From Pontiella sulfatireligans (lineage in GTDB: Bacteria; Verrucomicrobiota; Kiritimatiellia; Kiritimatiellales; Pontiellaceae): 64,000 nucleotides of DNA. This document shows, piece after piece, positions 59,763 to 64,000 of the stretch. Location of the stretch: positions 744,001 to 808,000 of the forward strand of contig NZ_CAAHFH010000002.1 in NCBI RefSeq assembly GCF_900890705.1. The letters run 5' to 3'. Positions within the stretch are counted from its first letter, which is position 1. Each line of letters begins with the position of its first letter. Under the pieces are notes generated by a model. The model was not told the DNA's origin. It did no database searches and saw only the letters and a program-made list of their open reading frames with translations. Position numbers and translations under genes: made by a program.

Positions 59763-59996
59763 ATGACCGCATTGGCTGAAAGAATCTACAACGAAGTCCT
59801 AGACCTACCGACCGACGAGCGGCTTTCCCTGATCGATAGGCTGTTGCACATGAACAATCTATCCACGCAAAAAGATATCGACCAATCTTGGATAGACGAA
59901 GCGGCAAGGCGCGACCAGCAGGTTGATAATGGAACTGTATCGCTAATCCCCGGAGAAGAGGTTGTCGCAAAAATAAACAAGCGTCTTTCGGAATGA
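59763..59996 (+). CDS. Antitoxin of the addiction-module (Unstab_antitox) family
   Basis: 77 residues from the ATG at 59763, which follows GAGGTGAACCC; the longer frame from 59742 has no site. Pattern: LDLPTDERLSLIDRLLHMNN, then SWIDEAARRDQQVDNGTVSLIPGEEVVAKI, the classical layout of small antitoxins in TIGR02574/PF09720. The stop overlaps the start of the toxin reading frame (ATGA), as in ParD/ParE-like pairs. The antitoxin is intact while the toxin is not. Confidence 0.85.
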   Translation: MTALAERIYNEVLDLPTDERLSLIDRLLHMNNLSTQKDIDQSWIDEAARRDQQVDNGTVSLIPGEEVVAKINKRLSE

Positions 59997-60280
59997 AGCA
60001 CCTCTTCCATCCAGCCGCTGAACTGGAGTATTCCGACGCCGTCGACTTTTACGAAAACCAACAGCCGGGACTTGGACGGAAATTCTCTGAAGAGATTCAG
60101 GCGGCCATTCGGCACATCTGCGAGCACCCCATGGCCTAGGAGCAGATGGACGGCCAAACGCACCGCTGCCTGACCAATAAATTCCCCTATGGAGTCCTGT
60201 ACCGGATTAAATATGACCACATTCGAATCATCGCCGTCATGCACCTCCGGAGAAAAGCCAACTACTGGCAAAAGCGGTAA
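59993..60280 (+). pseudogene. ParE/RelE-type toxin gene broken by an amber codon
   Basis: 95 codons from ATG at 59993 to TAA at 60278, with one in-frame TAG at 60137-60139. Without it the product is a normal-length ParE/RelE toxin: HPAAELEYSDAVDFYENQQPG, then FSEEIQAAIRHICEHPMA, stop, EQMDGQTHRCLTNKFPYGVLYRI and IIAVMHLRRKANYW. In related toxins the position of the stop is Trp (HP.AW), so a TGG to TAG change explains it. The truncated 48-residue product lacks the C-terminal strands and catalytic residues. Confidence 0.85.
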
Positions 60281-60284
60281 ACGC

Positions 60285-61040
60285 ATGCCCGCCGATTACT
60301 ATGCCCAGCTTTGCCGACTAGCCGGAAAGGCCGTGGCTGATTTCGATATGATCGCGGAGGGCGACCGCCTGCTGGTCGGCATCAGCGGTGGGGTCGATTC
60401 CATGATGCTGATGCATGTGCTCGACCGTTTGCAAAAACGCGCACCAATCAAATTCAAACTATTCGCGGTTACCATCAACGAAGGTTTCGAGGGCATCAAT
60501 CATGCCCCGCTGGCCGACTACGCCGCCGAACAAGGGTGGAACCTGAAGATCATCGAAGTTCCGATTGCGCAGGTCATCGCCGAAAAGAAAGCCGAGGACC
60601 GCCCGTGCGCACTCTGCTCGCGACTGCGGCGCGGCTACATCCACGGCTGTGCCGACGAGCTCGGCTGCAGCAAGCTGGTGCTCGGCCACCACCGCGACGA
60701 CCTGTGCGTCAGCCTGATGATGGGGCTTTTCCGCGGCACCGGGCTGAAAACCATGGGGCCTAACGTTCCAGCCGACGGCGGCACCAAGCGCCTGATCCGC
60801 CCGTTGTGCTATGCGTCCAAAGCCCTGATCGAAACCTGCGCGGAAGCGTATGAATTTCCAGACCTTGGAAACTGCGACTATTCCAAGCAACTCGACGAAA
60901 CCGGCGACCGCGCCCGGCTGGAGCGCCTGCTCAAAGAACTCGAAGCCGACTTTCCAAACCTTGGGCAAAGCATGCTTCACTCCATGGGCGATGTGCGCGT
61001 AGACTATCTGCTCGATCAATCACTTTGGGGACGGCAATGA
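60285..61040 (+). CDS. ttcA: TtcA family tRNA 2-thiocytidine biosynthesis protein
   Basis: 251 residues from the ATG at 60285 (MPADYYAQLCRLAGKAV). PP-loop SGGVDS in LLVGISGGVDSMMLMHVL (about residues 31-48), the iron-sulfur cysteines CALC in RPCALCSRLRRGYIHG, GHHRDD, and a third Cys in LGNCDYSKQLDETGDRARL before the C-terminal helix. TtcA thiolates cytidine 32 of certain tRNAs. Starts 4 bp after the broken toxin frame; its end overlaps the patatin gene by 4 bp (ATGA). Confidence 0.88.
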   Translation: MPADYYAQLCRLAGKAVADFDMIAEGDRLLVGISGGVDSMMLMHVLDRLQKRAPIKFKLFAVTINEGFEGINHAPLADYAAEQGWNLKIIEVPIAQVIAEKKAEDRPCALCSRLRRGYIHGCADELGCSKLVLGHHRDDLCVSLMMGLFRGTGLKTMGPNVPADGGTKRLIRPLCYASKALIETCAEAYEFPDLGNCDYSKQLDETGDRARLERLLKELEADFPNLGQSMLHSMGDVRVDYLLDQSLWGRQ

Positions 61041-61909
61041 AAAAAATCGGGTTAACATTAGGTGGCGGCGGCGCAAAGGGCTTTGCGCATATTCCGATCC
61101 TCGAGGTGTTCGACGAGCTCGGCATTAAACCCTGCTGCATAACCGGTTCAAGCGTCGGCGCCGTGCTCGGCGCACTCTATGCCTCGGGGCAGTCGGCAAA
61201 GGATCTCGTCGCTTTAATCCACGAACTGATCATCCCGCAAAACGCCACCCTGAAGGACCTCATCCGCAACAAAGGCACGCTCAAAATTCTGGACTTGATC
61301 GACCCGCACATCAGCCTCAAGCCTCAGGGGTTGCTCAAAGGCGACAAGCTGCTCGGCTACGTGTGCAAACGCATGCAGGCCTCGACCTTTGAAGAGCTTG
61401 AAATTCCGCTCAAAACCGTCTCCACCGACTATTGGAGGCACGAACAAGTCGTCGCCGATTCCGGGCCTTTGTTCTCGGCGCTGCGCGCCAGCATGGCCAT
61501 CCCCTACATCTTCACCCCGGTCGTTGAGGCCGACCGCGTGCTGGTGGACGGCGGCCTCACCAACAGCGTCCCGCACGACCTGCTCGATCCAAAATGCGAC
61601 ATCCGCATTGCTGTCAACATCATGGGAACCACCTCGAACGCCATGAACAAGCCCCCCTCCCCGCGCGAAGCCATTTTCCACACCTACCAAGTGATGATGG
61701 CGGCCATGGCGCTGGAAAAACGGCGCAACGACCCCGTCGATATCTATCTGGAACCGCCCCTCGTCAACATCGACATGCTCGACTTCCACAAGCCGTGGGA
61801 AATCTACAAACAGGGACTGAAGGCCAAGGACGGCTTCAAGCGCCAGCTCGACGCCCTGCTTTCCGGCAAGCCGAAGACGGACTGGCTCAGGAGAAAAGAT
61901 GCCGATTGA
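61037..61909 (+). CDS. Patatin-like phospholipase (RssA/NTE type)
   Basis: 290 residues from the ATG at 61037 (GGGGACGGCA). Oxyanion loop GGGGAKG (residues 9-15), nucleophile elbow GSSVG (37-41, Ser in the middle), and the dyad Asp in DGGLTNSVP (about 172-175). No signal peptide. Expected to hydrolyse lysophospholipids or acyl chains at the membrane. It is translationally coupled to ttcA and overlaps the next gene by 11 bp, so ttcA, this gene and the NYN gene form one operon. Confidence 0.9.
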   Translation: MKKIGLTLGGGGAKGFAHIPILEVFDELGIKPCCITGSSVGAVLGALYASGQSAKDLVALIHELIIPQNATLKDLIRNKGTLKILDLIDPHISLKPQGLLKGDKLLGYVCKRMQASTFEELEIPLKTVSTDYWRHEQVVADSGPLFSALRASMAIPYIFTPVVEADRVLVDGGLTNSVPHDLLDPKCDIRIAVNIMGTTSNAMNKPPSPREAIFHTYQVMMAAMALEKRRNDPVDIYLEPPLVNIDMLDFHKPWEIYKQGLKAKDGFKRQLDALLSGKPKTDWLRRKDAD

Positions 61910-62369
61910 GTGGCTGATCATCGACGGCTACAACGTGCTCCACGTCGTGGACGAACTCGCCCGGCTGCTGCGGACCGACATCCACCTTGCCCGCAACCGC
62001 CTCGTGCGCATGGTGGAGCATACCGCCCATAACATGGCGCCCCAGACCACTATTGTTTTCGACGGACGCGAAGCCGGCACCGACGACGCACTGACGGCCA
62101 AGCATCTGGAAATCTATTTTTCCCCATCGAACCTTTCGGCCGACACGGTGATCGAGCGGCTGGTCTGCCGGTTTCCCCGCCCCGAAAAAATAATGGTGGT
62201 CACCTCCGACCGCGCCGAGCACGAAACCGTTTCCAGCGCAGGGGCGCAGGTGATGTCGTCGCAGGAATTCGTGGCCAAGTGCCAAAGGGATGCGCGGAAA
62301 AAACCCGTCAAACGAACCCGTCCCGGCCAAGAACCCAAGCTCGGCGACCTTTTCCCCGACGGTCTGTAG
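61899..62369 (+). CDS. NYN domain (YacP/Rae1-like) ribonuclease
   Basis: 156 residues, GAGGAGAAAAGATG. NYN_YacP pattern: IEWLIIDGYNVLH (acidic residue 1), QTTIVFDGREAGTD, ADTVIERLVCRF, and KIMVVTSDRAEHETVSSAGAQVMSS (PIN-like acidic site). A basic tail follows (RKKPVKRTRP). In B. subtilis the homologue Rae1 cuts mRNA at the ribosome. Here it is the last gene of the ttcA operon. Confidence 0.87.
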   Translation: MPIEWLIIDGYNVLHVVDELARLLRTDIHLARNRLVRMVEHTAHNMAPQTTIVFDGREAGTDDALTAKHLEIYFSPSNLSADTVIERLVCRFPRPEKIMVVTSDRAEHETVSSAGAQVMSSQEFVAKCQRDARKKPVKRTRPGQEPKLGDLFPDGL

Positions 62370-62696
62370 CTTTCTATCCAAGCCATGCTCGGAAGAGCAT
62401 TTTTTCAAGCACGAAAGAAATTCCTATCCCTGCGCAGAGCTGGGCCGCCTGTTCGCAAATGAGGTGCTGCAGAAATGATGAAAAAAGCGTTCTGACCCCT
62501 TGCACTGATTAAACAACGAATCGATTACGCAACTGCCCCTTTCGCTCATTGAGATGAAGGGTCGATGTCCTCATCGACCGCACGTACGCACCACCACCTA
62601 AAACAGAAATATCAAAGGTTCGATCCCTTTCCCGTGCAGCCGCGGTCCTCGACCGCGGACCTTGGGCGAATCCCTTTCCCCGGGACCGGGACATTC
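62370..62696. other. Intergenic region with hairpin repeats
   Basis: No gene seen. A perfect hairpin CCGCGGTC-CTC-GACCGCGG lies at 62640-62658, related to the second half of the repeats at 4201 and 5775. A phrase at 62478-62500 (AAAAAAGCGTTCTGACCCC) is of the type found at the ends of REP-associated transposase units. Frames here are short and unsupported. Confidence 0.45.
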
Positions 62697-63164
62697 TTAT
62701 TTGCGAAAGCGGGAATCGGAGTAGCGAGATTTAAAGGTGCTTTCCCTTGGCTCCTGATCCGCCGGCTCCTCTTCAACATACGTCGGCCTCTTCTTCGCGG
62801 AGCCGATCTTCTCCGGAACATCCGGCCGCATCTTTATAGCCTTCGCAACGGTCAGCGGAATGGGATCCTGAAGCAAAACCCCGTTCGGGGAACCACGCTC
62901 ACGCGGTTTTAATTCCAGTTCTTCATCGCTCGCCTGCGGCATCCGTTTAAAGCGGTACAGATAAAAATCCTCCACTCTATTCCGGGCCCATTCGGCCTTT
63001 TTTAGAAACGTCAGGCAACTGGGGATCGTCGGTTCAATCCGAAAACATTTCAGGTCGATCGCGGCGTCTAAGACCTCCCAGCCGTAAAACTCCACAAGTT
63101 CAGTCAACATGGCCTCTGCAGACAAACCATGCAACGGGCTGTTTTGTAGTTCTTCAACAGACAT
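62697..63164 (-). CDS. VF530-domain protein with C-terminal extension
   Basis: 155 residues; GAGGAAATAGATATG. Residues about 9-70 match the VF530 domain: SPLHGLSAEAMLTELVEFYGW, IDLKCFRIEPTIPSCLTFLKK, WARNRVEDFYL. The solved family member folds like the C-terminal domain of RNA polymerase alpha/DNA-binding proteins, and a DNA-binding role has been suggested. The last 80 residues are a charged tail (KPRERGSPNG, KKRPTYVEEEPADQEPRE) not found in the short family members. Function unproven. Confidence 0.78.
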   Translation of the reverse strand: MSVEELQNSPLHGLSAEAMLTELVEFYGWEVLDAAIDLKCFRIEPTIPSCLTFLKKAEWARNRVEDFYLYRFKRMPQASDEELELKPRERGSPNGVLLQDPIPLTVAKAIKMRPDVPEKIGSAKKRPTYVEEEPADQEPRESTFKSRYSDSRFRK

Positions 63165-63533
63165 ATCTATTTCCTCTCATTCCCCTACGGCAGGCCCTTG
63201 CTCGATAGGCCTCAACCATCAGAGCCGGATTATACAGAGATTGGAGGCAGGTTGTAGGGTTTAAATCATCTCTCTTCCATCCCTTGGAAAATCAAATCTC
63301 TGCAACCGCGGACCGTGACTGCGGAAAAACCGGAGCGGAACCGGCGGGGGCAACAGCACAAATCCTATGCGTTCTTCCATAACCAACACTTCCTTCCAAG
63401 CCATGAAGCACCTCCATGGCTCTTAATAAAGTGCTACCTATGTCCCCGGCATATCTGTTACCTATTGTATCCGGTTCGGACCACGTTTATTAACATCGTG
63501 GTCCGACCCAATACAGGACTTATTCAGCCCTAC
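63165..63533. other. Intergenic region with possible transposon end
   Basis: No gene. Two tandem related phrases, TGCTACCTATGTCCCCGG (63432-63449) and TGTTACCTATTGTATCCGG (63456-63474), run into a 10-bp perfect inverted repeat TCGGACCACG/CGTGGTCCGA (63476-63506, 11-nt loop). The tandem phrases resemble the multi-copy end repeats of some IS481/IS21-type elements. No transposase fragment accompanies them. Confidence 0.4.
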
Positions 63534-64000
63534 TCAATCTGCCGTTGCCTGCAAGCTCATGAAGCCGCTTTCATCGCTCAAAGGAATCGATGCCCGCCAC
63601 AGCTCTCTGTCACCTTCGTTCTGGACGAATCCCACTGTTATATCGTCCAAGTCCCAGGCTTCATCCAAGGCAGTTTTCCAGATCGGCTGAAGCAGAACAC
63701 CGGTGGCCGTTGCAGATTTATAATACTCCATCGTAAATGTTGCGGAGCCGTTATCCATCAGAACACCCATGTAATCGCTGGCGTTGCGTACCTGCATCGC
63801 CGGAAGGCCACAGGCATATTTTAGCAGGTTGGCAATCCCGTCACCCATTGGGCAATCTTCTTCACCTCTGATATTTGTCGGCACCCCCTGACCAGCAAGC
63901 CAAGCACTGAATAGGCCTTGCTGCGCGCTGAAGCTTTTAAGCTCTGGATAACTGGCCATGGACCAGACATTCTGCAAATCCCAGCCGACATCAGTAAAGG
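63534..64000 (-). CDS. C-terminal part of a secreted protein (GLUG-like), partial at right edge
   Basis: The frame is open from the window edge to the stop at 63534, at least 154 codons; the start is outside. First visible residues FTDVGWDLQNVWSMASYPELKSF have the form of a GLUG-type beta-helix repeat ending (GW.. VW....YP.L). Then LFSAWLAGQGV, DCPMGDGIANLLKYACGLPA, and a beta-rich end (FTMEYYKSATATGVLLQPI, RELWRASIPLSDESGFMSL). This terminal module ('D..DGI.NLLKYA.GL', then FTF.. strands) is common at the ends of Verrucomicrobia-type secreted proteins. Function unknown. Confidence 0.7.
   Translation of the reverse strand, partial: FTDVGWDLQNVWSMASYPELKSFSAQQGLFSAWLAGQGVPTNIRGEEDCPMGDGIANLLKYACGLPAMQVRNASDYMGVLMDNGSATFTMEYYKSATATGVLLQPIWKTALDEAWDLDDITVGFVQNEGDRELWRASIPLSDESGFMSLQATAD

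Overview
The window looks like a chromosomal segment of a Gram-negative, marine-type member of the PVC superphylum, most likely Kiritimatiellota (Pontiella-like). This is inference from gene content. I see PEP-CTERM proteins, very large secreted modular proteins with C-terminal 'DxDGDGF..W.EYVAGT.P' calcium-type motifs, an aryl-sulfate sulfotransferase, a sulfotransferase, a GH29-type glycosidase, and outer-membrane genes (lpxC, waaA, a LamB-type porin, an autotransporter). Coding density is high except in repeat-rich stretches near 3.3-5.9, 7.4-8.1, 10.2-10.5, 15.4-16.5 and 62.4-63.5 kb. I saw no rRNA, tRNA or CRISPR array. Family names come from recognised motifs, not from database searches.

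Layout. 1-3.3 kb: an autotransporter running off the left edge. 3.3-5.9 kb: no intact gene except a DUF2442 gene beside a broken DUF4160 partner, among dispersed short repeats. 5.9-14.2 kb: secreted proteins including two PEP-CTERM paralogues, a HEAT-like protein, and a sulfur group (sulfotransferase, chromate-type transporter with a short coupled upstream ORF, aryl-sulfate sulfotransferase). 14.3-15.4 kb: a complete IS1595-type element with 8-bp target duplication. 16.5-19.7 kb: a nine-module Ig-like array in a 3x3 super-repeat followed by a small secreted protein. 19.9-21.4 kb: comEC. 21.6-23.9 kb: a complete IS66-type element with 8-bp target duplication.

24-33 kb is mainly housekeeping: glycosyltransferase and TPR protein, Fur-family regulator opposite a 2[4Fe-4S] ferredoxin, sahR-ahcY (methyl-cycle operon with a visible operator), a site-2 protease and waaA. 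33-48 kb is one minus-strand run of surface genes: GH29-LamG protein, a 3,911-residue modular giant and a glycine-rich secreted protein. 48.2-51.8 kb is a heterodimeric ABC exporter whose first subunit carries an in-frame repeat insertion and lacks a normal start. 51.9-58 kb has a pseudopilin, a LamB-type porin, yjbQ, a beta-helix protein and lpxC. 58.1-63.2 kb has murJ, an antitoxin with a toxin killed by an amber codon, ttcA, a patatin, a NYN nuclease and a VF530-type gene. The right edge holds the C-terminus of another secreted protein.

Together the genes describe a cell investing heavily in export and surface display (barrel, porin, LPS enzymes, exporter, giant adhesin-like proteins) and in handling sulfated or fucosylated compounds, with ongoing decay by insertion sequences and small repeats.
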